In this document: positions 55,288-64,000 of the stretch, in pieces
Position numbering within the stretch: position 1 is the stretch's first letter
Layout of the letters: each line of letters starts with the position of its first letter
Assembly (NCBI RefSeq): GCF_002007205.1
Contig: NZ_LAZS01000005.1
Span: forward strand, 1,364,001 to 1,428,000
DNA: 64,000 bases
Origin: Ensifer adhaerens
GTDB taxonomy: Bacteria; Pseudomonadota; Alphaproteobacteria; Rhizobiales; Rhizobiaceae
Reading direction: 5' to 3'
The notes under the pieces: model-generated
Database searches by the model: none
The model's input: only the letters and a program-made list of their open reading frames with translations
Told to the model about the DNA's origin: nothing
Made by a program: the position numbers and the translations under genes

Positions 55288-57741
55288 TTAGAACAGGCCG
55301 TTGGAACCGGAACTCACCGCCTGGTTTGCCTGCGGCGAGTTCTTCAGGATCTCTTCCGGCGGCACGTACTGGTCGAGACCGCCGATGACCGAGAAGGTGT
55401 CGGCCGGCCCCGTGCCGGGTTTGAAGGCTTCGATGATCGTGTCCGGCTCGCCTTCCTGGGCGGCCATGCCGGTCTTGCGGTTGACGGCGACCATGCTCAT
55501 GCCTTCGGGCACGACGAACTTGCTCGGGCGCGTGCCCTTGACTGCTTCCGTCATGAAGTCGTTGAAGATCGGCACCGCAAGGCTGCCGCCCGTCGCACCG
55601 CGGCCGAGCGGGGCCGGATTGTCGAAGCCGAGGTAGAGGCCGGCGACCATGTCCGGCGTGTAACCGACGAACCACGCGTCCTTTTCATCGTTGGTGGTGC
55701 CGGTCTTGCCGGCGACCGGGCGATCGAGCTTGATCTTGCCGGCAGCCGTGCCGCGCAGCACCACGCCCTCCATCATCGAGGTGATCTGGAAGGAGGTCAT
55801 CGGATCGAGCACCTGCTCGCGATTGTCGGTCAGAACCGGCTCTTCCTGGCTTTGCCAATCTCCGGCGTTGCAGTTGTCGCAGGTGCGGTCCTCGTGACGG
55901 AAGATCGTCTTGCCGTAGCGGTCCTGGATGCGGTCGATCAGCGACGGCTTGATCTGCTTGCCGCCGTTGGCGAGCACCGAATAGGCCGAGACCATGCGCA
56001 GGACGGTCGTTTCGCCCGAACCCAGCGACATCGCCAAGAGCGGCGGCATCTTGTCGTAGATGCCGAAGCGCTCGGCATATTCGGCAACGAGGTTCATGCC
56101 CATGTCGTTGGCAAGGCGGACGGTCATCAGGTTGCGCGACTTCTCGATGCCGAGGCGCAGTGTCGACGGGCCGGCCGAGCCGCCGCCGTAGTTTTCCGGA
56201 CGCCAGACCTGGCCGCCCGCGACGATTTCGATCGGCGCGTCGAGAATGACCGATGCCGGCGTATAACCGTTGTCGAGGGCGGCTGCGTAGACGAAGGGCT
56301 TGAAGGACGAACCGGGCTGGCGCATCGCCTGCGTCGCGCGGTTGAATTCCGACTGCCCATAGGAGAAGCCGCCGACCATCGCCAGCACGCGGCCGGTCTG
56401 CGGGTCCATGGCGACGAGGCCACCCTGAACTTTCGGGGGCTGTCGCAGGCGATACTCGCCCTTTTCCGGCAGGGGCTCGACATAGATGACGTCGCCGGCA
56501 CCGAAGACACCTTCGGGGGACTTCACCGACTTGCGATCGCCCGTCGCCGAACGGTAGGCCCATTGCATGTTCTTGGCGGAGATGTGCCCGGTGACGCGCT
56601 CGGCGACGATCTTGCCAGAGGCTTCCTTCTCCGGCTGGATGCCGATCTCCGCGCCCTGCCCATCGACGGAAAGAACCACGGCAAGCTTCCACTCCGGCAC
56701 GTCGCTGAAGGCAACGACCGCCCCCAGTGGCTCGCCCCAGTCCCCACCGATCTCGATCGACTTGACCGGGCCGTGGAAGCCGCGACGCTCGTCGTAGCTC
56801 AGGAGACCCGCCTGCAGCGCCTTGCGCGCGGCGATCTGCAGCCGCGGATCGAGCGAGGTGCGCACCGACAGGCCGCCTTCATAGAGCGCGTTGTCGCCGT
56901 ATTTCTGGATGATCTGCCGGCGGACTTCCTCGGCGAAGAAGTCGGAGGCGAAGAGATGCGCCCCGCCGCGACGCGGGTTGACGCCGAGCGTCTGCTTCTT
57001 GGCTTCCTCGCCGTCGGCCTTGGTGACGTAGCCGTTTTCGACCATGCGGTCGATCACCCAATTGCGGCGCTCGAGCGCCGCTTCGGTCTTGCGGAACGGA
57101 TGGTAGTTGGCCGGGCCCTTCGGAAGGGCTGCGAGATAGGCGGTCTCGGCAATGGTCAGCTCGGTGACCGACTTGTCGAAATAGGTGAGCGCCGCGCCGG
57201 CGATGCCATAGGAATTCAGGCCGAAGAAGATCTCGTTGAGGTAGAGTTCGAGAATCCGGTCCTTGCTGTAGGCCTGCTCAATGCGGAAGGAGAGGATCGC
57301 TTCCTTGACCTTGCGGTCGATCGTCTGGTCGGACGAGAGCAGGAAGTTCTTCGCCACCTGCTGCGTGATCGTCGATGCGCCGACCGGGCGGCGGCCGGAG
57401 CCGAAGTTCTGCAGGTTCACCGCGATGGCGCGCGCCAGGCCGGTAATGTCGACGCCCGGATGCTGGTAGAAATTCTTGTCTTCCGCAGAAATGAAGGCCG
57501 CCTTGACGCGATCCGGGATGGCCTGGATCGGCAGATAGAGGCGCCGCTCGCGGGCATATTCAGCCATCAGCGCGCCGTTGCCGGCATGGAAGCGCGTGGT
57601 CACCGGCGGCGAATACTTCGCCAGCACCTCGTAGTCCGGCAGGTCCTTGGTGACGACACCAAGATAGAGCGCCACGGCCCCGGCCACACCAAGCAGCAGA
57701 AACGCGCCAATCCCGAAGAAATATCCAATCAGCCTGATCAT
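55288..57741 (-). CDS. mrcA: Penicillin-binding protein 1A, bifunctional transglycosylase/transpeptidase
   Basis: The 817-aa class A PBP has an N-terminal membrane anchor (residues 5-28), a glycosyltransferase domain with catalytic Glu87 (SAEDKNFYQHPGVD), an OB-like insert and a transpeptidase domain. The transpeptidase has the serine motif SSFK (Ser478 to Lys481) and the KTGTTNDEKDAWF motif. It polymerises and crosslinks peptidoglycan at the outer face of the inner membrane. It lies between amiC and prfB, all on the minus strand. Confidence 0.95.
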   Translation of the reverse strand: MIRLIGYFFGIGAFLLLGVAGAVALYLGVVTKDLPDYEVLAKYSPPVTTRFHAGNGALMAEYARERRLYLPIQAIPDRVKAAFISAEDKNFYQHPGVDITGLARAIAVNLQNFGSGRRPVGASTITQQVAKNFLLSSDQTIDRKVKEAILSFRIEQAYSKDRILELYLNEIFFGLNSYGIAGAALTYFDKSVTELTIAETAYLAALPKGPANYHPFRKTEAALERRNWVIDRMVENGYVTKADGEEAKKQTLGVNPRRGGAHLFASDFFAEEVRRQIIQKYGDNALYEGGLSVRTSLDPRLQIAARKALQAGLLSYDERRGFHGPVKSIEIGGDWGEPLGAVVAFSDVPEWKLAVVLSVDGQGAEIGIQPEKEASGKIVAERVTGHISAKNMQWAYRSATGDRKSVKSPEGVFGAGDVIYVEPLPEKGEYRLRQPPKVQGGLVAMDPQTGRVLAMVGGFSYGQSEFNRATQAMRQPGSSFKPFVYAAALDNGYTPASVILDAPIEIVAGGQVWRPENYGGGSAGPSTLRLGIEKSRNLMTVRLANDMGMNLVAEYAERFGIYDKMPPLLAMSLGSGETTVLRMVSAYSVLANGGKQIKPSLIDRIQDRYGKTIFRHEDRTCDNCNAGDWQSQEEPVLTDNREQVLDPMTSFQITSMMEGVVLRGTAAGKIKLDRPVAGKTGTTNDEKDAWFVGYTPDMVAGLYLGFDNPAPLGRGATGGSLAVPIFNDFMTEAVKGTRPSKFVVPEGMSMVAVNRKTGMAAQEGEPDTIIEAFKPGTGPADTFSVIGGLDQYVPPEEILKNSPQANQAVSSGSNGLF

Positions 57742-58079
57742 CAGTCAGATACCGGTACCTTAATTATCGTCCAATTACCGAACCGCCCGACTGACAGTTC
57801 AAAATTCTGTCCTGCCGGCTTGCATGACGGCGGCCCGGCCAAACTCTTTCGCTAGAAATCGTCTGGCATCGCAGCGCCCCGCCAGCCCGGCTCCTCATAT
57901 GGCGGGGAACTCCGGGCTTCAACTCGTTTCTCAACAAATCCGGGCGCAATTCCGGTTACGTCCCGGATTGTGCGTAAAATAGGGCTTTTTCCGATATTCG
58001 CGTGCGCATCCCGTTGAAAAGCATAGCGCTGTTACCGGGGCGACACAAATCACTTCGTCGCCGCGCCTGCCTTCAAGCG
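57742..58079. other. 338-nt gap between amiC and mrcA
   Basis: No gene is recognised. A GGCGAC/GTCGCC stem (58039-58062) lies just after the amiC stop. At 57947-57977 a degenerate palindrome around GCGCAATTCCGG resembles the repeat at 4239. The promoter of mrcA is presumably here but was not identified. Confidence 0.45.
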
Positions 58080-59324
58080 TCATCCGCCGCTGGCGACCGC
58101 CTGCTCGCGGTAGCGCTGAACGGCAACGGCAAGACGCTCGGAAACCTTCTTGCGCCATTCCGGATCGAGCAGCAGCTTCTCGTCCTCCTTGTTCGACAGG
58201 AAGCCCAGTTCGAGCAGGATCGACGGCACGTCCGGCGCCTGCAGTACCCGGAAGCCTGCGAAACGATGCGGATTGTTGATGAGGTTGATCTGCCCCTCGA
58301 AGGACGAAACGACAGCACGCGCCATGTTGACCGAGAACGCCTGTGTTTCGCGGCGCGTCAGATCGATCAGGATGTCGGCCACTTCCGCCGGCTCGCTCTG
58401 CAGCGGCACGCCGGCGATTTCGTCCGACAGGTTTTCGCGGGCGGCAAGGCTTGCGGCCAGATGGTCGGACGCCTTGTCGGAGATCGTGTAGACCGTAGCG
58501 CCGCGGATATCCTTCTGGCGGAGCGCGTCCGCATGCAGCGAGATGAAGAGATTGGCGCCCCTGTTGCGGGCGATCTGCACACGCTGGGGAAGCGAGAGGA
58601 AGACGTCCTTGTCGCGGGTGAGAAAAGCCTCGATCCCGGCACCCTTGTTCAAGGCCTCTACAAGATCGTTCGCGAAAGCGAGCGTGACGTGCTTTTCCTC
58701 CGTCTTCGTTTCGCTCGCGAGCGCGCCGGTATCGATGCCGCCATGGCCTGCATCGATCGCGATGATGAAAGGCCCGCCGTCCCTGGTGGGGGCGACGGCA
58801 ACGGGCCTGTCGGTCTTGGCGGCGGCAACCGATCCGGTCCACTGCTGTTCGCCGAGAAGCGCATCGAAGCGCGCCTGGTCGACGCGCTCGGCATCAAGCA
58901 CGAGCCGGTAGCCCTTCCCCCCCTCTTCGGCGATCACTTCCGCATGGGTTACCGCTACGGGGCCTTTCGCCGAAAGAACGATGCGGGAGCTGCCTGCCCC
59001 CATGCCGCCGTAACGGATGGCATCGAAGAGGCCGCGCGGTTCAAGGCTGTCCGCCTTGAGGCCAAAGGCCGTTTCCGGCAGGTCGACCACAACGCGAACA
59101 GGATCGGCTACGTAGTGCAGGGAGAATTCCGGTTTGCGATCGAACTCGACGACGACGCGCGTGCGTGCATCGTCACCGGCGATCCGCGCAGCAAAGGCGA
59201 GCAAAGGACCCGGCTCGGCGGCAACAGCCGCCGGCACGTTCAAAAGAAGACCGCCGGCAAGCAGCGATGCTCCGAGCAGAAGCCTGCCCGTGCGCGACAT
59301 CAACGACAACAGCGAACCACGCAT
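58080..59324 (-). CDS. amiC: N-acetylmuramoyl-L-alanine amidase with AMIN domain (AmiC type)
   Basis: The protein (414 aa from ATG 59324) has a signal peptide ending near VPAAVAA, an AMIN domain (about 40-150) that targets septal peptidoglycan, and an Amidase_3 catalytic domain. Zinc ligands are visible in DAGHGGID, the Glu of SETKTEEKHV and SLHADAL, with the catalytic Glu in ILLELGFLSN. It cleaves peptide stems from glycan during cell separation. A GTG at 59345 or an ATG at 59300 are alternative starts. It diverges from rne. Confidence 0.92.
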   Translation of the reverse strand: MRGSLLSLMSRTGRLLLGASLLAGGLLLNVPAAVAAEPGPLLAFAARIAGDDARTRVVVEFDRKPEFSLHYVADPVRVVVDLPETAFGLKADSLEPRGLFDAIRYGGMGAGSSRIVLSAKGPVAVTHAEVIAEEGGKGYRLVLDAERVDQARFDALLGEQQWTGSVAAAKTDRPVAVAPTRDGGPFIIAIDAGHGGIDTGALASETKTEEKHVTLAFANDLVEALNKGAGIEAFLTRDKDVFLSLPQRVQIARNRGANLFISLHADALRQKDIRGATVYTISDKASDHLAASLAARENLSDEIAGVPLQSEPAEVADILIDLTRRETQAFSVNMARAVVSSFEGQINLINNPHRFAGFRVLQAPDVPSILLELGFLSNKEDEKLLLDPEWRKKVSERLAVAVQRYREQAVASGG

Positions 59325-60071
59325 ACAAACCGCCAAAGGCCTCACCTCGGGCTCTCCACCACTTTCTCAGAAAACCAAACAGCAGTCGACGCACGGCTGC
59401 TGGACGCACAGGTTGATCAATGAACCCTTATGGTTAACCAATGCTTGACAATGATCATCTTCCCGGGCCCGCCGGGACAATCGATTTACCGTTTATCGAC
59501 CTACTCCACGTGGACAAGCGAATCGATCATTATTGTGGCGGCACGGGCTTTTCCCTTGCCAATGTGACATAGAAAACATAAAAGCGTCACAAGGAGAAAG
59601 TGTTGACGGGATAGAACAGTCGACCGGGCAGCCGGAGCTTCTCCAAAGCTTGGCGCCAGGGTGCGGTCGAACCGGATTGACCGGTTAACTTATCGCAATT
59701 CCGCGGTCGCAAGTGTTCATCCGCCGTCGCTGCATTTCCTCCCCGTACACTGGATCGCAAATTTCCGGCGGTGGCCGGAGTTCTTGATGGTGATTTTTCA
59801 CCGACGCCCGCAAGCGGGCGCATTCATCGGGTCTTCATGAGACCTTGGACATTGGCATTCTTGTTTGGTCATTGATGTTGACTCAGCAGTATCGGTCAGA
59901 AGTAGCGCGGCCCCGGGACACACATGTTCCGGCTGTCGTCTGGCTGCTGCACCATCGCCTGCGCCAAACAGGAACTTTCATATCCGGCGCACCTTCCGAC
60001 GTGTTTGGCAGTCTTCCCAAGGAAGCAGGTCTGCCTCCCGTTCCGCTGGCGCGCCGAGGAGCACAGCTTAG
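59325..60071. other. 747-nt divergent region between amiC and rne
   Basis: No protein gene is supported. A candidate rne promoter lies at 59556-59584, implying a 5' leader of nearly 500 nt. The leader can form a GGTGA/TCACC stem (59790-59803) and a tight CGCCCGC/GCGGGCG stem (59806-59821). Near amiC, ATGGTTAACCAT-like sequence (59430-59440) resembles a CtrA half-site. A long structured rne leader would allow the autoregulation known for RNase E. Confidence 0.5.
59556..59584 (+). promoter_or_regulatory. Candidate rne promoter
   Basis: TTGCCA and TAAAAG are separated by 17 nt on the plus strand, about 490 nt upstream of the RNase E start. The -10 box is a weak match, so this is tentative. Confidence 0.3.
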
Positions 60072-62873
60072 ATGGCAGAGAAAATGCTTATCGATGCGTC
60101 TCATTCAGAAGAGACGCGCGTCGTTGTCGTTCGCGGGAACCGCATAGAAGAGTTCGACTTCGAGTCGGAACATAAGAAGCAGATCCGCGGCAATATCTAT
60201 TTGGCGAAGGTCACCCGGGTGGAGCCCTCGCTCCAGGCCGCCTTCGTCGACTACGGCGGCAACCGCCACGGATTCCTGGCTTTCGCCGAAATCCACCCCG
60301 ACTACTACCAGATCCCGCTCGCCGACCGCCAGGCGCTCTTGAAGGCGGAAGCCGAAGAAGCGCGGCGCGATGACGACATCGAGCATGTCGAGACCGCGCC
60401 CGCTCGGGCAAGCGAGCTTTCCGTTCCCGTCGACCTCGAGGTCGCAGCGGAGACCGAAGCCGAGGCGCAGCCGGCAGAGGCCGCCGTCGCCGAACCGGCA
60501 GTCGAAGAGGAAGTGCCGGCCGAAAAGCCGAAGGCGAAGCCGAAGCGTACCCGCAAGACCAAGGCCAAGGCCGCTGAAGAAGCGGCAGCCGCCTCCCCCG
60601 AGGGCGACGAAAGCAACGGCGGCGAAATGGCTGCCATGGTCGACACCGACGCGATTTCCGAGGATGTCGACAGCCGCCGTCGCCATGACGACGACGATGA
60701 CGACGACGACAGCCACGACGGCGAAAAGGAAATCATCGAATCCGTCGGCGCCGAAGATGCCATGGAAGAGGTTCCGGACCGCCAGGTTCGCAAGCCGCGC
60801 AAGCAGTACCGCATCCAGGAAGTCATCAAGCGCCGCCAGATCCTGCTCGTGCAGGTCGCCAAGGAAGAGCGCGGCAACAAGGGTGCGGCGCTGACGACCT
60901 ATCTGTCGCTCGCCGGACGTTACTCGGTTCTGATGCCGAACACGGCGCGTGGTGGCGGCATCTCCCGCAAGATCACCAACCTGCAGGACCGCAAGCGCCT
61001 GAAGGAAATCGCACGCGGGCTGGAAGTGCCGCAGGGCATGGGCGTCATCCTGCGCACCGCCGGCGCGAACCGCACCAAGGTCGAGATCAAGCGCGACTTC
61101 GAATATCTGATGCGCCTGTGGGAAAACGTCCGCACGCTGACGCTGAACTCCACCGCGCCCTGCCTCGTCTACGAGGAAGGCAGCCTGATCAAGCGCTCGA
61201 TCCGCGATCTCTACAACAAGGACATCAACGAGATCATCGTTTCCGGTGAGGAAGGCTACAAGGAAGCCAAGGGCTTCATGAAGATGCTGATGCCGAGCCA
61301 CGCCAAGGTGGTTCAGCCCTATCGCGACGTGCATCCGATCTTCTCGCGTTCCGGCATCGAAGCGCAGCTCGACCGCATGCTGCAGCCGCAGGTGACGTTG
61401 AAGTCCGGTGGCTACATCATCATCAACCAGACCGAAGCGCTGGTTTCGATCGACGTCAACTCCGGCCGCTCGACGCGCGAACACTCGATCGAAGACACGG
61501 CGCTGCAGACCAACCTCGAAGCCGCGGAAGAAGTGGCGCGCCAGCTGCGCCTGCGCGACCTTGCCGGCCTCGTCGTCATCGACTTCATCGACATGGAAGA
61601 AAAGCGGAACAACCGCTCCGTCGAGAAGAAGCTGAAGGACTGCCTGAAGAACGATCGCGCCCGCATCCAGGTCGGCCGCATCTCGCATTTCGGCCTGCTC
61701 GAAATGTCGCGCCAGCGCATTCGCGCCTCGGTGCTCGAATCGACGATGCAGACCTGCCCGCACTGCAATGGCACGGGTCATGTTCGCTCGCAGTCCTCCG
61801 TCGCCCTGCACGTGCTGCGTGGCATCGAAGAGCACCTGCTCAAGAACACCACGCACGACATCACCGTGCGCACGATCCCGGACATCGCGCTTTACCTGCT
61901 CAACCAGAAGCGCGGCACGATCATGGACTACGAAGCCCGCTTCGGGGTCGCGATCATCATCGAGGCTGACGCCCATGTCGGCGCGCAGCACTTCGCGATC
62001 GATCGCGGGGAGCCGGTCGAAAACCCGGTCAAGATCGAGCAGTTGCTGCATTTCGAGCCGGAAGAGGAAGAAGACGACGTCGTGATCGAAGAGGATCTCG
62101 ACGAGGAAGAAGCAGAAGAAATCGTCGGCGAGCAGCGCCCGGAACAGCCGAAGGCCGCCGCGCAGTCGGACGACCAGGGCGGTCGCAAGCGCAAGCGTCG
62201 TCGCCGCCGTCGCGGCAAGGGCGGCCAGCAGGCCGAGGGTGGCGCTCTCCAGGTCTCCGAATCGGCAGGTGATGCCGAAGACGGTTCCGATGAGGACGAA
62301 GGAGACGACGAGGGCGTCGATGCGGAAGCCACGACCGCCGATGGCGATCAGAAGCGCAAGCGCCGCCGCCGCGGTAAGCGCGGTGGTCGCCGCAACCGTC
62401 CGGAAGGCGAAGGTGAAGGCCAGCTCGAAGCCGATGCCGACGCGAAAGCCGGCGACGATGGCGCCGAAGAAGCCGAAGCCGTAGAGGCCCCGGCCGCTGC
62501 AGCCGAGGTCGAAGTGGCTGTCGCCGTCGAGGAAACGGCTGTGGTTGCCGAAGAAGCCGAGCTGGCGGACGTAAAGCCGGCCAAGCCGAAGCGCACCCGC
62601 AAGAAGGCCGTCAAGGCTGAAGAACCGGCCGTGAGCGTCGACGAAGTTGCCCAGGCAGCGATCGAAGACCAGCCGGCCGTTGCCGACCCCACCGTCGAGG
62701 CGGTGGAAGAAGCGGCGGCCGATCTGGCCGAAGCCAAGCCGGTGCGCGCGAACCGCGACCTCTCGAAGATCGCTTCCGAGCCGGTGGTGACATCGAGCGC
62801 GACGAAGCCCGAAGAGGAAGAGCCGGCCAAGCCGAAAAAGGGCGGCTGGTGGCAGCGCCGCGGCTTCTTCTAA
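60072..62873 (+). CDS. rne: Ribonuclease E
   Basis: The 933-aa endonuclease is the core of the RNA degradosome. The S1 domain starts at about residue 38 and is split by a long low-complexity insertion (about 93-242) with an acidic run of Asp residues near 206-213. The catalytic core continues with VSIDVNSGRSTREHS and the second catalytic Asp region VVIDFIDM. The Zn-link is TCPHCNGTGH (near 562). The C-terminal part (about 660-933) alternates acidic and Lys/Arg-rich blocks, the usual scaffold and RNA-binding region. A strong terminator follows. Confidence 0.96.
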   Translation: MAEKMLIDASHSEETRVVVVRGNRIEEFDFESEHKKQIRGNIYLAKVTRVEPSLQAAFVDYGGNRHGFLAFAEIHPDYYQIPLADRQALLKAEAEEARRDDDIEHVETAPARASELSVPVDLEVAAETEAEAQPAEAAVAEPAVEEEVPAEKPKAKPKRTRKTKAKAAEEAAAASPEGDESNGGEMAAMVDTDAISEDVDSRRRHDDDDDDDDSHDGEKEIIESVGAEDAMEEVPDRQVRKPRKQYRIQEVIKRRQILLVQVAKEERGNKGAALTTYLSLAGRYSVLMPNTARGGGISRKITNLQDRKRLKEIARGLEVPQGMGVILRTAGANRTKVEIKRDFEYLMRLWENVRTLTLNSTAPCLVYEEGSLIKRSIRDLYNKDINEIIVSGEEGYKEAKGFMKMLMPSHAKVVQPYRDVHPIFSRSGIEAQLDRMLQPQVTLKSGGYIIINQTEALVSIDVNSGRSTREHSIEDTALQTNLEAAEEVARQLRLRDLAGLVVIDFIDMEEKRNNRSVEKKLKDCLKNDRARIQVGRISHFGLLEMSRQRIRASVLESTMQTCPHCNGTGHVRSQSSVALHVLRGIEEHLLKNTTHDITVRTIPDIALYLLNQKRGTIMDYEARFGVAIIIEADAHVGAQHFAIDRGEPVENPVKIEQLLHFEPEEEEDDVVIEEDLDEEEAEEIVGEQRPEQPKAAAQSDDQGGRKRKRRRRRRGKGGQQAEGGALQVSESAGDAEDGSDEDEGDDEGVDAEATTADGDQKRKRRRRGKRGGRRNRPEGEGEGQLEADADAKAGDDGAEEAEAVEAPAAAAEVEVAVAVEETAVVAEEAELADVKPAKPKRTRKKAVKAEEPAVSVDEVAQAAIEDQPAVADPTVEAVEEAAADLAEAKPVRANRDLSKIASEPVVTSSATKPEEEEPAKPKKGGWWQRRGFF

Positions 62874-62910
62874 GAAGCCGTGCGGCGAGCGCCAAAGTCT
62901 GAAAAACACG

Positions 62911-62936
62911 AAAGGCCCGGAGTGATCCGGGCCTTT
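62911..62936 (+). terminator. Rho-independent terminator after rne
   Basis: AAAGGCCCGG pairs perfectly with CCGGGCCTTT around a 6-nt loop and ends in TTCCTTT. It separates rne from the convergent aminotransferase gene. Confidence 0.9.
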
Positions 62937-62989
62937 TCCTTTGGGTGGATGACAGAAGGGACTTTACCCCTGCCCGTTTATTCAGACGG

Positions 62990-64000
62990 TCACGCGAGCC
63001 AGCGCGCGATCCTGTCCATGGCCTCGACCATGTCGGCTTCGGCGCCGGCATAGGAAAAGCGCATCGTGCGATGCCCTTCCAGCGGATCGAAATCGAACCC
63101 CGGGGTTGCCGCGACATTGATCTCGGCGAGCATCCGCCTGGCAAAGGCCATGCTGTCATTGGTAAAGCGGGTGACATCCGCATAGGCGTAGAACGCACCA
63201 TCCATCGGCGAGGCGATCGAGAAGCCGATTTCCGGCAAGCGCTTCAAGAGCATTTCCCGATTGGCCGCATAGGCCGCCTTGTAGCGGTCGAGTTCCTCAT
63301 GCGCGTCGAGCGCGGCTTCAGCCGCGATCTGCGACAGTTCTGGCGGCGAAATATAAAGGCTCTGGGCGATGCGCTCGAAGCCACGCACCTTGTCCGCCGG
63401 CAGCACCATCCAGCCGATCCGCCAGCCCGTCATGCAGTAGTATTTCGAGAAGGAGTTGATGACGACGACGTCGTCGGTGACCTCCAGCGCGCTTGCCTCT
63501 TCGCCGGCGAAAGTCAGCCCGTGATAGATTTCGTCGGAGATGAAGGCGATCTTTTCCGCCCGGCAATAGTCGGCGAGCGCCTTCAGCCCTGCCCTGCCCG
63601 TCACGGTGCCGGTCGGGTTTGCCGGGCTCGCCAAAAGCACGCCCTTCAATGGCCGGCCTATTTTGGCAGCGGCACGCGAAAGACTTTCCGGCGTCAGCGT
63701 GAAGCCGGTCTCGGCATTGGCCTCGACCTCGACGACCGTAAGGCCGAGGGCCGCCAGGATGTTGCGGTAGGCCGGATAACCGGGCCGCGCGATGGCAACA
63801 CAATCGCCGGGATCGAAGAGTGCCAGAAAAGCAAGGTTGAAGCCGGCGGACGAACCGGTGGTGACCGCAACCCGCTGCGGATCAAGGCGAATGCCGTGGC
63901 GTTTCTCATAGTGCCCGGCGATTGCAGTTCGGAGCGACAGAGTGCCGAGCGCGTCCGTATAGCCGAGCCGGCCATGCTCAAGCGCCCTGCGTGCCGCTTC
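62990..64000 (-). CDS. PLP-dependent aminotransferase, class I/II fold (N-terminus outside window)
   Basis: The minus-strand frame is open to the window end and gives the last 336 residues. Family features include YTDALGTLSLRTAIAGHY near the visible start, the SPANPTG motif, DEIYHGLTF, the PLP lysine in INSFSKYYCMTGWRIGW and the C-terminal MRFSYAGAEADM with the substrate-binding arginine. The enzyme resembles aspartate/alanine/aromatic aminotransferases; the substrate cannot be chosen from sequence alone. It converges on rne. Confidence 0.9.
   Translation of the reverse strand, partial: EAARRALEHGRLGYTDALGTLSLRTAIAGHYEKRHGIRLDPQRVAVTTGSSAGFNLAFLALFDPGDCVAIARPGYPAYRNILAALGLTVVEVEANAETGFTLTPESLSRAAAKIGRPLKGVLLASPANPTGTVTGRAGLKALADYCRAEKIAFISDEIYHGLTFAGEEASALEVTDDVVVINSFSKYYCMTGWRIGWMVLPADKVRGFERIAQSLYISPPELSQIAAEAALDAHEELDRYKAAYAANREMLLKRLPEIGFSIASPMDGAFYAYADVTRFTNDSMAFARRMLAEINVAATPGFDFDPLEGHRTMRFSYAGAEADMVEAMDRIARWLA

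Overview
This 64 kb window is chromosomal core sequence from an alphaproteobacterium, most likely Rhizobiales/Rhizobiaceae (Sinorhizobium/Ensifer/Rhizobium-like). The evidence is gene content and order: the neighbourhoods fluoride exporter-RluC-HAD-ATP12 and prfB-mrcA-amiC divergent from rne, an RNase E whose S1 domain carries a long acidic insertion, CTTGAC-type -35 boxes, and short palindromic repeats built on a CCGGACGGAA core. The species cannot be fixed from this sequence alone. No phage, insertion sequence, CRISPR array or rRNA operon was seen.

Positions 1-12.5 kb hold mixed housekeeping genes: the end of a DMT transporter, an XRE regulator, the glutathione-dependent formaldehyde pathway (adhC and fghA), a run crcB-rluC-HAD-ATP12, a guanidinium exporter (sugE) under a convincing guanidine-II riboswitch, rarA overlapping a Deg-type periplasmic protease, and the periplasmic methionine sulfoxide repair pair msrP-msrQ.

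Positions 12.7-45.2 kb are an almost unbroken minus-strand block of translation and transcription genes. In transcription order it reads tRNA-Trp, secE, nusG, rplK, rplA, rplJ, rplL, rpoB, rpoC, rpsL, rpsG, fusA, tufA, then the whole S10-spc-alpha series from rpsJ to rplQ, including secY, adk and rpoA. One small acidic gene on the plus strand (32633) breaks the block between rpoC and rpsL. Nearly every gap of more than about 100 nt in this block contains one or more strong stem-loops, which suggests a layer of attenuation, processing or leader regulation.

Positions 45.4-48.1 kb hold the tRNA-Tyr, tRNA-Gly, tufB, tRNA-Trp neighbourhood. A GrpB-family gene lies convergently between tufB and tRNA-Trp and reads through the tufB terminator. 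The two tuf genes appear identical over exactly their coding sequence.

Positions 48.1-64 kb contain rlmB, an azoreductase divergent from a LysR regulator with a clear operator palindrome, several small exported or membrane proteins of unknown function, the remnant of a VOC-family gene, tRNA-Thr, nadK, prfB with its programmed +1 frameshift, a penicillin-binding protein 1A, an AMIN-domain amidase, RNase E, and the C-terminal part of a PLP aminotransferase cut by the window end.

Much of the less routine material is regulatory RNA and DNA: the riboswitch with its promoter, the frameshift site, tandem hairpins in ribosomal operons and several inverted repeats. I did not find a clearly new multi-gene system.
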